Below are positions 1 to 8,432 of a DNA stretch of 64,000 nt, one piece after another; position 1 is the first letter of the stretch, and every line of letters starts with the position of its first letter. The notes under the pieces were generated by a model that saw nothing but the letters and a program-made list of their open reading frames with translations, had not been told where the DNA came from and made no database searches. The translations under genes and the position numbers were made by a program. Source of the stretch: an uncultured Paracoccaceae bacterium (GTDB lineage: Bacteria; Pseudomonadota; Alphaproteobacteria; Rhodobacterales; Rhodobacteraceae); assembly GCA_943787785.1 (NCBI GenBank), contig CALSNT010000003.1, positions 124,001-188,000 of the forward strand, in the 5' to 3' direction.

Positions 1-71
1 ATCGTCAGTTTGCTGGTCATGATGTGCGACTAGCTTATTGGCGGTGCATACGCCAGTCGAAGCAGATTGCC

Positions 72-1007
72 TCAGCCGCCATTGACCTGCTTCAGCGCCT
101 CGGAGAAATGCGGCGACTGCATTCGGCTCAGCACACTCTTACACAACACTTCCGTGCGCTGCGCTGAATACCCTCGCAAAGTTGCGCGCAGAAGATTGCG
201 CAACCACCCTTCGTGATCACGCCGAAGGCGCAGGATGTCGTACAGAAAAGCCATATCCAGCGCGCCGTCACCCGCCGCAAGAAGCGCCGCCTCGGTGATG
301 CCCATCTCGTCGGCGAACTCAGCCGTACGCTGACCGAAATGGCGCATCGGGACCAGACTGGTGGCTGGCCCATGAAACAACGCGGCATGCATGGCATCCG
401 GATAGTAACGCGGATCAAAAAGGACATGGCAGGATGCCGCTGCATCAATCATATCGGGGGCATAGCCGAAGCGGTCGGAAAAGCCGATGCGCCGGTAGTC
501 ACGGAACCGCTCGTCCCAACCTGCGATTGACGGATCCAGCGTCGCCTGAGGAGCGACCAGCAGCACCGAAGCGCCGGGTGCTGCGACTGAGAAGGCCGCA
601 GCCGCATAGCCGCCCATTCCCGCACCGCAGAAGACAACCCTGTCGAAGTCGTCAAAAAAATCATCATCGACCAGTTTGTCGAAATACTCGAACACATTTG
701 GCGAGCGCCACCATGTGTTGCTCGTTGTCAGCACCGTCAGGCTCGACCAGTTACGCTGGGCTGCTACGGACATGCCAAGCGGGGTCCTGTCCGCCCTTTG
801 GCGTACAGAGTCGGTCGTCTCGAACGTAATGATCAGAACCGGGCCCTTTTCGATGAAAGCAGCGGAATGTCTGGAGTCCAGCGCGTCGAATCTGCCCAAC
901 GGCTTGGCATAGGTTTCCAGCGCGGTCAGCCAGCGGCCGTCTGTGAGATTTCCGTTCAGCGCTGGTAGGTCGTCATCCATTTTCCAGGTCCATTGTAGCG
1001 TTGCCAC
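72..1007 (-). CDS. alpha/beta-hydrolase-fold protein lacking the nucleophile serine
   Basis: A 311-residue soluble protein that looks like an alpha/beta-hydrolase fold. The segment FDRVVFCGAGMGGYAA (about residues 121-136) sits where the nucleophile elbow GxSxG would be, but the nucleophile position is Gly, so ordinary esterase activity is doubtful. Related Rhodobacteraceae proteins are, as I recall, often labelled phosphoadenosine phosphosulfate reductase; I see no PAPS-reductase motif. The longest frame begins with GTG at 1007 without a clear ribosome site; an ATG at 980 (MDDDLPAL) is an equally reasonable start. It is transcribed away from the small-peptide/halogenase region and no partner gene suggests a role. 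Function unknown. Confidence 0.7.
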   Translation of the reverse strand: MATLQWTWKMDDDLPALNGNLTDGRWLTALETYAKPLGRFDALDSRHSAAFIEKGPVLIITFETTDSVRQRADRTPLGMSVAAQRNWSSLTVLTTSNTWWRSPNVFEYFDKLVDDDFFDDFDRVVFCGAGMGGYAAAAFSVAAPGASVLLVAPQATLDPSIAGWDERFRDYRRIGFSDRFGYAPDMIDAAASCHVLFDPRYYPDAMHAALFHGPATSLVPMRHFGQRTAEFADEMGITEAALLAAGDGALDMAFLYDILRLRRDHEGWLRNLLRATLRGYSAQRTEVLCKSVLSRMQSPHFSEALKQVNGG

Positions 1008-1426
1008 GGCATGTGACGTCGCCCGATTCCACTTAATAACGAGCGTTCATTTATACGTCGATGCGTCACCAATATCGACTGTGATGCGTCAATCGATCAT
1101 TTTGGCGGTTCTTCGCCAGTGCAAAATACACGCCTAAGTTGAATGGGTTAGATAATTGGCGACAATATGGAGAATGATACAAAGGAACGCGCCAGCCGTT
1201 GCCAATCAGGCGACAATACGCAGGCTGGATTCAATACATTTGCGGGACCAAAAAAACTTTGAAAAAGGTTTTCGGGTCGAAACAATGCCAATGGTTTTTC
1301 CTGTATTGTTGACTGCCGTTTGGATTGGCCTTGCTTTGGGGCAGTTCATTTGCAGTGACCAATTGCAGCCTTTCGGGGTAGTGCCCTGAATTGACCGACT
1401 TTTTAAACCTGATCATGTGCCACGAC
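1008..1426. other. intergenic stretch without a convincing gene
   Basis: This AT-richer stretch lies upstream of the leftward hydrolase gene and downstream of the leftward small-peptide transcript. It contains a 9-bp direct repeat (listed separately) and a short possible hairpin TGGCG/CGCCA near 1101-1116. A plus-strand frame around 1285-1389 would encode a 34-residue hydrophobic peptide (MPMVFPVLLTAVW...), but its ribosome site is poor and I do not call it a gene. Confidence 0.4.
1060..1091. promoter_or_regulatory. 9-bp direct repeat, possible operator
   Basis: GATGCGTCA occurs at 1060-1068 and again at 1083-1091, a start-to-start spacing of 23 bp (about two helical turns). It lies 53-84 bp upstream of the GTG start of the leftward hydrolase-like gene, a normal place for an activator or repressor site. 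The binding protein is unknown. Confidence 0.3.
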
Positions 1427-1465
1427 AAAAAAGCCGGGTGCGCCTGGGACAAAGGCGCACCCGGC
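1427..1465 (-). terminator. Rho-independent terminator (leftward)
   Basis: GCCGGGTGCGCC (1433-1444) and GGCGCACCCGGC (1454-1465) form a perfect 12-bp stem with a 9-nt loop. On the minus strand the stem is followed by six T at 1432-1427. It ends a leftward transcript that would carry the small secreted peptide at 1714-1842. Confidence 0.9.
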
Positions 1466-1514
1466 AGGGTGGCATTTCAACCGGGGACAGCGGCTGAAAC
1501 GCAGGGTAAATCGT

Positions 1515-1619
1515 TCAAGCGACGCGTGCAGTATCACGCAGGTCGAGGGTAAATCTGGTCAGGCCGCTTTGCCCTTTGGCGAAGGCCAGGGAAAAAATCA
1601 GTCGCTTTTGTTGTATCAT
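1515..1619 (-). CDS. possible 34-residue small protein
   Basis: A short frame (MIQQKRLIFSLAFAKG...) on the minus strand between the secreted-peptide ORF and the terminator, so it lies on the same predicted transcript. A GAAAGAG sequence sits about 9 nt before the ATG. No family is recognised and coding evidence is weak; this stretch could equally be an untranslated 3' region or a small RNA. Confidence 0.2.
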   Translation of the reverse strand: MIQQKRLIFSLAFAKGQSGLTRFTLDLRDTARVA

Positions 1620-1713
1620 GGCAGTCGCTCTTTCAATCGGCATCTGTCGTTTGTGCTGGGTCCAGGTCAGGCGCTCCCTTGGGGAGGGGTGTGTGCAGTG
1701 CCTGACCTGGTCC

Positions 1714-1842
1714 TCAGCCACCTCCTTGCATCGCGGGAACGGCAAGGTCGGTGTGTGCAGGGGCAGCATTCGCGACGGTAACGGCAGCCGTAGCGCCAAT
1801 CGCGAAAGCGGCGAGAAAAGTCAGGCGGGCAGTGATAGTCAT
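1714..1842 (-). CDS. small secreted peptide precursor (42 aa)
   Basis: A 42-residue ORF starting MTITARLTFLAAFAIGATAA. It has a short positive N terminus, a hydrophobic core and a plausible signal-peptidase site after VANA, leaving a mature tail of only about 16 residues ending AVPAMQGGG. AAGGGA lies 9 nt upstream of the ATG, which supports this start over the longer frame that opens at 2031. The transcript runs left to the strong terminator at 1427-1465. The family is not recognised. It may act as an exported peptide or be a leader for the downstream sequence. The last codons also spell AAGGAGGT, a perfect Shine-Dalgarno, but no ATG, GTG or TTG follows at a good distance. Confidence 0.5.
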   Translation of the reverse strand: MTITARLTFLAAFAIGATAAVTVANAAPAHTDLAVPAMQGGG

Positions 1843-2128
1843 GGCGATGTGTCCCTTGGCGTCTGTGTTGCAAGTGGGTCGTTGAAAAAACGCAGAGGGT
1901 TCAGAATTAGTTTCGGAGTTCCGATTTCTGTCGGCCTGCGTTCTGGTAATATATTGATTCAAATTCAGAAAATATCTCAGGAACTTCCGGGATTTTTGAT
2001 TCAGGCCGGCAACGTTCGCGCCCCATGCCACCAGGTTCCGTGCTCGATATGCGCGAAGCTATGGCATCAGCCCGTATGATTTGGCAGGCTGGGCCGTGCG
2101 ATGAGACTCCAGCAAAGGATGCCCTACC

Positions 2129-3820
2129 ATGTCCGCGACGTCCAAACCTGTCGAAAGCATCACAATCGTTGGCGGAGGCACGGCAGGATGGCTTGCTGCC
2201 AACCTGTTGAGCAACTATTTAGGCACGGGCGACGACGACGGGACCAACTGCCGCATCACCCTGATCGAAAGCCCCAACATCGCCACCGTTGGCGTCGGCG
2301 AGGCGACCGTGCCCGCGATGCCCCGGATGCTGCGCCAAACCGGAATATCAGAGCGCGAATTCTTCAAAGCCACCAACGCCTCGTTCAAACTAGGGGTGCG
2401 CTTTGCCAACTGGAACCACGATGCGGCCGGCAAGCCCATCGACTATATCAACCCGTTCATCGGCAGCCGCGACATCGACGGCATCCCGCTGGAACACTAC
2501 TTTCATACCTTCGGAGCCGGAGGGATGAACTATGTCCAGGCCATCTCGGCGACGCACCAGTTAGGAGAGCTTTGCAAAGGCCCCCGCGCGCTGGGAAAGA
2601 AGGAATTCGAGAAAGGCAGCACGCCCTATGCCTATCATCTGGATGCCGGGAAGTTCGCCGGGATGCTGCAAGAAGTCTGCGTCAAACGCGGTGTTAATCA
2701 TGTGCGCGATGACGTGGTCGATGTCGAACTGGACGAAAAAGGTTTCGTCGCGGCGCTGCAATTGAAAGAGGGCGGTCGGCACCCGGTCCAGCTGGTGATC
2801 GACTGTACGGGTTTCCGCGGGCTGATTATCAATCAGGCGCTGAAGGAACCGTTTGTCGACTATCAGAAGTATCTGGCCAACGATCGGGCCATGGCGGTGC
2901 AGATCCCCCACCCGAACAAAGAGAAACTCCTACCGCTGACCTGCTCGACAGCACTCGGAGCGGGCTGGGTGTGGCGGGTCCCGCTGTGGAACCGGATCGG
3001 CACCGGCTATGTCTTTTCCAGCGCCCATCGCACCGACGAACAGGCGCGCGACGAATTGATGGCCCACCTGGGCGACGGCGCGAAGGGGTTGGAGCCGCGC
3101 GTAATTCCGATGCGGATTGGGCGAACGCGCAATTCCTGGGTCAAGAACTGCGTTGCCATCGGTCTGTCAGCAGGCTTCATCGAGCCGCTGGAATCGACCG
3201 CCATTCACATGACGGAAATGGCAATTCGGTGGCTACTCACTTACTTCCCCGATCAGGAATTTTCCGCCCCGAAGCGCGACCGCTACAACAAGCTGGCCAA
3301 CAACCTCTATGACGAGGTGCGCGATTTTATTTGCATCCACTACGCCTTGGGTAATCGCACCGATGACCAATACTGGATCGACGCGCGCGAGAGCTTGGAG
3401 GTGCCGGATTCGCTGGCCGAAAATCTGGAGTTGTGGAAATATAATCTTCCGGCGGTCGATGATGTCGGTCAATTCAACCTGTTCTCGCCCGGCACCTATC
3501 GCGCCGTGCTGTTTGGCAAAAAGGTCTACGAAAACGGCTATGGAGGTGGGCGTATAAGCGGCGGCATCGCCTTGGACGCGGACAAATGGGACGCCTATCT
3601 TGCGGGTCTGCGCAAGGCTGTTGGCGCGATAACCCGCGATATGGCCGATCACCGCACCCTTCTGGCCGAACTGCGCGGTGAGCTAAAAGCCGCCCCGGCT
3701 CAGCCCTGGGCGCTGACCGGTGGCAAGGGCCCGACGGTTCAGGTGCCCGGAGCCGCGAAAATGCCGCGCTTCAAAGTGCCTGATTTCGTGGTTGGGGACG
3801 CGGATAACGCCATCCTCTGA
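2129..3820 (+). CDS. flavin-dependent tryptophan-halogenase-type enzyme
   Basis: A 563-residue member of the tryptophan halogenase family, FADH2-dependent enzymes that make HOCl and halogenate aromatic substrates. The dinucleotide fold opens with VGGGTAGW (residues 14-21). The family's WxWxxP signature is present as WVWRVP beginning at Trp280. A Lys at residue 87 in NASFKLGVRF matches the lysine that carries the chloramine in characterised enzymes. AAAGGAT lies 11 nt before the ATG. The substrate cannot be read from sequence; relatives act on free tryptophan, carrier-bound pyrroles, phenols or unknown metabolites. No flavin reductase or biosynthetic cluster is adjacent. The 3' end overlaps the convergent glycosyltransferase by 82 bp. 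Confidence 0.85.
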   Translation: MSATSKPVESITIVGGGTAGWLAANLLSNYLGTGDDDGTNCRITLIESPNIATVGVGEATVPAMPRMLRQTGISEREFFKATNASFKLGVRFANWNHDAAGKPIDYINPFIGSRDIDGIPLEHYFHTFGAGGMNYVQAISATHQLGELCKGPRALGKKEFEKGSTPYAYHLDAGKFAGMLQEVCVKRGVNHVRDDVVDVELDEKGFVAALQLKEGGRHPVQLVIDCTGFRGLIINQALKEPFVDYQKYLANDRAMAVQIPHPNKEKLLPLTCSTALGAGWVWRVPLWNRIGTGYVFSSAHRTDEQARDELMAHLGDGAKGLEPRVIPMRIGRTRNSWVKNCVAIGLSAGFIEPLESTAIHMTEMAIRWLLTYFPDQEFSAPKRDRYNKLANNLYDEVRDFICIHYALGNRTDDQYWIDARESLEVPDSLAENLELWKYNLPAVDDVGQFNLFSPGTYRAVLFGKKVYENGYGGGRISGGIALDADKWDAYLAGLRKAVGAITRDMADHRTLLAELRGELKAAPAQPWALTGGKGPTVQVPGAAKMPRFKVPDFVVGDADNAIL

Positions 3821-4578
3821 GGAGAGGCGTCAAAGCTCGCCTCCGTCAACGCACGCATCGGAAACGCGGGGCGGTGCACCACAATCGAGGGGTCCGCACG
3901 TCGTCTTGCGACCGACTTCTGCAATGCATGCAAAAAGCCGCGCCGCGCCTCGGACGAATTATTCAGCAAGTTGCGGTCATGGCGCAAAAAATTCACGCAC
4001 AACGTATCGGTTTGCAAAAACTTCGGCGACGCTTCGAAGGTGCGCAGCAGATAGTCGACATCCTCGCCCTGTATGAAACCAGTATCAAACTGGCCGACCC
4101 GATCTACGAAGCTGCGCCGGAACAACGCCGCGCCAAGATGAGGACCGCTGAATTCCACCTGCCTGGCGGTACGCGTCGGCTGACCCGAGACATAATCCAG
4201 AGCATCAACCATGCGAATGCGCCCAAAAGTGAAGTCCAGCGCCGGGTCATCCGCGAACAAGGGCACGTCCGCGGCAATGCGCCCCAGACACATCACATCA
4301 TCGCTGTCTAAGAACGTAACCAGTTCGCAATCGTCTGGCAGGGCCGCAAGACCAGCATTTCGGGCTGCAGCTGCGCCCTGATGAGGCTGACGGATCAGCG
4401 TAAGGCGCGGCTCGTCCACAGCCATCTGAGCCAATAGCCCACCGGTGCCGTCGCGCGAGCCGTCATCGACAACAATCACCGCTCCGTCCCGATCTCCCAG
4501 CTGGCGCAGGACCGATCCGATGGCATTGGCCACGAAGTCGGCTTGCTCGAAACACGGTATGATTGCGCAGAGTTTCAT
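3739..4578 (-). CDS. glycosyltransferase family 2
   Basis: A GT-A-fold glycosyltransferase. The N terminus MKLCAIIPCFEQADFVANAI is the first strand and helix of the fold, VVDDGSRDGT binds the nucleotide sugar, and TFLDSDD carries the DxD metal site. I choose the ATG at 4578 because the fold begins immediately; a start at 4647 would add 23 residues without known function, and neither start has a good ribosome site. The last 27 residues or so are encoded antisense to the end of the halogenase gene, so the C terminus may be a readthrough extension. Acceptor and sugar are unknown; cell-surface polysaccharide is the usual role. Confidence 0.8.
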   Translation of the reverse strand: MKLCAIIPCFEQADFVANAIGSVLRQLGDRDGAVIVVDDGSRDGTGGLLAQMAVDEPRLTLIRQPHQGAAAARNAGLAALPDDCELVTFLDSDDVMCLGRIAADVPLFADDPALDFTFGRIRMVDALDYVSGQPTRTARQVEFSGPHLGAALFRRSFVDRVGQFDTGFIQGEDVDYLLRTFEASPKFLQTDTLCVNFLRHDRNLLNNSSEARRGFLHALQKSVARRRADPSIVVHRPAFPMRALTEASFDASPQRMALSASPTTKSGTLKRGIFAAPGT

Positions 4579-4780
4579 TTCAGAAGAATCGTTCTGGCCC
4601 AAAGCTTGGCTTGGAATCAGGTCGTTCGTGCGTGGGCTCCATGTCATATGTCATAAGCTGGCCGCGTCAACTGCCGTGCAGCCCAATCGCACCTTCGCAG
4701 TGATCTGAAACGTTGACAGAATCACGGCAGCGGCACCAAAGCTGGGCGGACCGCTAGCAGGCATCAGGCATCAGACCAAA

Positions 4781-6826
4781 ATGAACCGAAACCGAAATCT
4801 GCATGCCCTGTTCCGCCCTGCATCCATTGCATTCATCGGCGGTTCGAACCTGCGTGCTGCCCTGCGATATCACCGCGAGCAGGGGTTTGCAGGGAAGACC
4901 TTCGTCATCAGCCCGAAATACGAGCAGATCGAAGGGTTCGCCTGCACCGCTACACTCGCTGAATTGCCGAGCGCACCCGATCTGGCATTCGTCGGTGTCG
5001 CCCGTCGTGCGGCGGTCGAAGTCGTCACCGAGCTGCGTGATCTGGGCTGTAAGTCGGTCATCTGCAATGCCGCCGGTTTTCTTGAGACCGGAGACGACGA
5101 ATTGCAGGGGGCTTTGAGTGCGGCGGCGGGCAACATGGCCCTGCTGGGACCGAACTCGATCGGTCTGGTTAACTTCCTCGACCCGATGGCCGCTGTTATG
5201 GACCATTTTGGCTGTGCACATCCCGCGTCAGGCGTCGCTATCGTCAGTCAGGGTGGCGGGTTCCTCTGCGATTGTGTCTTTGCGGACCGGGGTTTGCCGG
5301 TCACTCATTTAGTCGGCTGCGGCAATCAGGCGGGGGTGTCGGTGGCAGAGGCGACTGAATTCCTGCTGGATGACCCACGAGTCACCGCCGTTGGCCTCAG
5401 CTTCGAGGGCACCGAAGATGTCGATGGGTTGCGCTGTGCTGCCGCACGCGCCGCCACTCTGGGCAAGCCGATTGTGGCGCTGAAATTCGGGCGCTCGGAG
5501 GTGGGGGCGCGTGCGGCGGCCAGCCACACCGCCTCAATGACCGGGGCCGGGGCGGCGTGGGACGCCCTGTTTGATCGTTTGGGGATCATCGCGACGGCGA
5601 CCATGTCGGAATTTCTGGAGACACTGAAGCTGGTCGATTCCGGGCACATTCCGAACGGTAGGCGTGCGCTGGTCACCGCCGCGTCTGGCGTCATGGGCAT
5701 AATGCTCGCCGATCATCTGAGCGCGGCAGGGTTCGAACTGCCCCAGCCCCCGGACGAAATCTCAACCCGTATGCGCCCGCTGTTGCCCGACATCGCCACC
5801 CCCGCGAACCCGATGGACGTGACAATGGCAGCGTGGAACGACACCGAACGGCAGGTGGCGTTTCAATCAGTGCTGCTGGAAACTGGATATGATCTGGCGA
5901 TCTTGGTGCAGAATTATCCGCCGGAAGGGGCCTGGGACGTAAGCGAGTATGCTGCGCAACTTGTCGCCTTGGCCGACGCCGCGACGGGCCGCGACATGGC
6001 GTTGATCCAGCTCGCTCCGCTGATCGACTGCCTGCCAGATGCCGCACGCGAACAGACGCGCGCGGCGGGCATGGTTCCGATGCAAGGTCTGGCAGAGTGC
6101 ATCGCCGCGCTTGGTCATGTCGTTCGCTGGCAGGAGAGGCTTGAGGCCATCCGCGCCGATGGGTCGGAAACACTTAATGTGCCACGTGCGCGGGTTCACA
6201 CTTTGCGCGCGTTGAACGAAGCGGAAGCCAAAGCAAGGTTGGCGGCCGCCGGGATACCGGTTCCCAAGGGACGCGCATGTGATCCAGTTGAGGCGGCAGA
6301 TATCGCGGGCGCGCTTGGCTTCCCCGTTGCCGTGAAGGCACTCGACGCAACCCTGTTGCACAAAAGCGAAGTGGGAGGGGTTGCGCTTGGACTTAACAAC
6401 CGGACCGAAGTGGCCGAGGCCGTCGCGCGGATGCAGGATTCGCTGCGGACAGACCGGGTTCTGATCGAACATATGGCCCCCGCATCAGTCGCTGAAGTGA
6501 TGGCCAGCGTCACCACCGACCTGGCAGTGGGCCGGGTGATGGTGATCGCGGGCGGAGGGGTGCAGGCCGAGCTTTGGTCGGATCAACGGCTCATCGCCGC
6601 CCCATTCACGCGCCAGCAAATCGAGACAGCGCTGGCCTCACTGAAAACCAGCACTCTGATCGCTGGCTATCGCGGTCAACCGGCAGGGGACGCTACCTCG
6701 CTGGTGGATGCGCTTGTCGCAATTGCGGAACTGGCCGAGTCCAGCGGGGCTGAGATCGAAGTCAATCCGTTCCTGATCCACACGCAGGGCGTGACAGCGG
6801 TGGATGCGGTCATGCAGCTGCCATAG
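4781..6826 (+). CDS. ADP-forming acyl-CoA synthetase
   Basis: A 681-residue fused NDP-forming acyl-CoA synthetase. It has an N-terminal CoA-binding Rossmann domain (FIGGSN near residues 18-23), a central succinyl-CoA-ligase-like domain with the phosphohistidine in SHTASMTGA (His249), and a C-terminal ATP-grasp domain starting near ALNEAEAKARL. The family makes acyl-CoA from acid, ATP and CoA, releasing ADP and phosphate. It heads a run with BetB-type dehydrogenase, acyl-CoA dehydrogenase, CaiD-like hydratase and thioesterase, so I infer activation of gamma-butyrobetaine, crotonobetaine or carnitine; that specificity is not shown by the sequence. The ribosome site is weak; the upstream GGCATCA is tandemly repeated. 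Confidence 0.85.
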   Translation: MNRNRNLHALFRPASIAFIGGSNLRAALRYHREQGFAGKTFVISPKYEQIEGFACTATLAELPSAPDLAFVGVARRAAVEVVTELRDLGCKSVICNAAGFLETGDDELQGALSAAAGNMALLGPNSIGLVNFLDPMAAVMDHFGCAHPASGVAIVSQGGGFLCDCVFADRGLPVTHLVGCGNQAGVSVAEATEFLLDDPRVTAVGLSFEGTEDVDGLRCAAARAATLGKPIVALKFGRSEVGARAAASHTASMTGAGAAWDALFDRLGIIATATMSEFLETLKLVDSGHIPNGRRALVTAASGVMGIMLADHLSAAGFELPQPPDEISTRMRPLLPDIATPANPMDVTMAAWNDTERQVAFQSVLLETGYDLAILVQNYPPEGAWDVSEYAAQLVALADAATGRDMALIQLAPLIDCLPDAAREQTRAAGMVPMQGLAECIAALGHVVRWQERLEAIRADGSETLNVPRARVHTLRALNEAEAKARLAAAGIPVPKGRACDPVEAADIAGALGFPVAVKALDATLLHKSEVGGVALGLNNRTEVAEAVARMQDSLRTDRVLIEHMAPASVAEVMASVTTDLAVGRVMVIAGGGVQAELWSDQRLIAAPFTRQQIETALASLKTSTLIAGYRGQPAGDATSLVDALVAIAELAESSGAEIEVNPFLIHTQGVTAVDAVMQLP

Positions 6827-6949
6827 CGGGGATAAATTCGGCGCAACGACAATGCGCTTCGGTCGGAGGTGCGGCTTGATGTGCCGATTTCGGTTGCGCC
6901 ATCGGGTCGTTCTGAGGCTTCTATCGCTCCAGCATCGGACGGAGAGATC

Positions 6950-8422
6950 ATGCGCGCACAACCCCAAGCGTCTCATTGGATCGGCGGCCCTGTCGAGGAT
7001 ACCGCCGGACCGGCCATCGACAGCATCTATCCCGCCACAGGCGAAGTTATCGCCCGCGTTCATGGCGCAACGGATGCGGTGATCGAACAGGCGGTTGCAG
7101 CGGCCCGCGCGGCGCAACCGGTCTGGGCGGCGATGTCCGGGGCAGAACGTGGCGCGGTCTTGCAACGTGCCGCCGCGATCCTGACCAAACGGAATCGCGA
7201 TTTGAGCGAGCTGGAAACCCTCGACACCGGCAAGGCCCTACAGGAAACGCTGGTCGCCGACGCCGCCAGCGGGGCCGAGGCGATGGCCTATTTCGGCGCG
7301 CTGGCCTTCGACCTGACAGGCGAGGCAATGGATTTCGGCAGCCCCGCAGGCGGTAGTTTCGCCTACATCCGGCGAGAGCCGCTGGGCATCTGTGTCGGCA
7401 TCGGGGCGTGGAACTATCCGATTCAGATCGCTTGCTGGAAAGCCGCCCCGGCGCTGGCCGCTGGCAATGCGATGATCTTCAAACCCAGCGAGACGACTCC
7501 GCTGAGCGCGCTGCAACTGGCCAGGATTCTGAGCGAGGCGGGTCTGCCTGACGGGATTTTCAACGTGGTGCAAGGTGCTGGCGACGTGGGCGCGGTGTTG
7601 TCCGGGCATCCGGGGATCGACAAGGTGTCGCTGACCGGCTCGACCGGCAGCGGGGCAAAGGCGATGGGCTCGGCGGCGGCGAATGTGACGCCGGTGACTC
7701 TGGAACTGGGCGGGAAATCACCGCTGATCGTGTTTGACGATGCCGATCTCGATGCGGCGGTTGGTGGCGCGATGCTGGGGAATTTCTATTCCACGGGGCA
7801 GATCTGTTCGAACGGCACGCGGGTTTTCGTGCAGCGCGTCGCGTTGGACGATTTCCTGGAACGGTTGCACGCGCGGACCGGCAACATCGTGCTGGGCGAC
7901 CCGCTGGACGAGGCCACGCATCTGGGTCCGCTGGTGTCCCGCGCTCAATATGACCGGGTGCTAGGCTTTATCGACGCCGGCAAGGCGGAGGGCGCACGGC
8001 TGGTCGCAGGTGGCGGGGCGGAGAGCGTTGCCGCCATGCCCGACGGCCTGTTCGTGCAACCCACTGTATTCGCAGACGTCACCGACGATATGGTCATCGC
8101 CCGAGAGGAAATTTTTGGCCCCGTCATGTCCGTCCTTACCTTCGATGAAGAGGCCGAGGTCATTACCCGCGCCAACGACACCGAAACCGGCCTCGCAGCC
8201 GGGGTCTTCACCCGCGATATTCAGCGCGCCCATCGGGTTATCGCGGCGCTGGACGCCGGGACCTGTTGGATCAACACCTACAACCTGACCCCCGCTGGCA
8301 TGCCCTTTGGTGGCGTCAAACGCTCGGGCTTCGGGCGCGAAAACGCGCGCGCGGCGTTTGACAGCGTGACCCGGATCAAGTCGGTATACGTCGAAATGGG
8401 CGGGGTCGACTCGCCGTATTGA
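6950..8422 (+). CDS. betB: BetB-type aldehyde dehydrogenase (betaine aldehyde or 4-trimethylaminobutyraldehyde)
   Basis: A 490-residue NAD(P)-dependent aldehyde dehydrogenase. Catalytic Glu252 lies in [10 protein letters not shown] and catalytic Cys286 in [10 protein letters not shown]; both numbers match the E. coli BetB positions. I moved the start to the ATG at 6950 because GGAGAG lies 3 nt upstream and the resulting length is right for the family; the open frame extends further to 6869. The family oxidises betaine aldehyde to glycine betaine, but close relatives oxidise 4-trimethylaminobutyraldehyde to gamma-butyrobetaine. With a CaiD homologue and acyl-CoA dehydrogenase beside it, the second substrate is at least as likely. 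No betA or betC is present in the window. Confidence 0.85.
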   Translation: MRAQPQASHWIGGPVEDTAGPAIDSIYPATGEVIARVHGATDAVIEQAVAAARAAQPVWAAMSGAERGAVLQRAAAILTKRNRDLSELETLDTGKALQETLVADAASGAEAMAYFGALAFDLTGEAMDFGSPAGGSFAYIRREPLGICVGIGAWNYPIQIACWKAAPALAAGNAMIFKPSETTPLSALQLARILSEAGLPDGIFNVVQGAGDVGAVLSGHPGIDKVSLTGSTGSGAKAMGSAAANVTPVTLELGGKSPLIVFDDADLDAAVGGAMLGNFYSTGQICSNGTRVFVQRVALDDFLERLHARTGNIVLGDPLDEATHLGPLVSRAQYDRVLGFIDAGKAEGARLVAGGGAESVAAMPDGLFVQPTVFADVTDDMVIAREEIFGPVMSVLTFDEEAEVITRANDTETGLAAGVFTRDIQRAHRVIAALDAGTCWINTYNLTPAGMPFGGVKRSGFGRENARAAFDSVTRIKSVYVEMGGVDSPY

Positions 8423-8432
8423 GGGGGCCGCG

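Noticed and set aside
1385-1470. Terminator considered for the plus strand
   Set aside because: The T run lies only on the left side of the stem, so it works for leftward transcription only.
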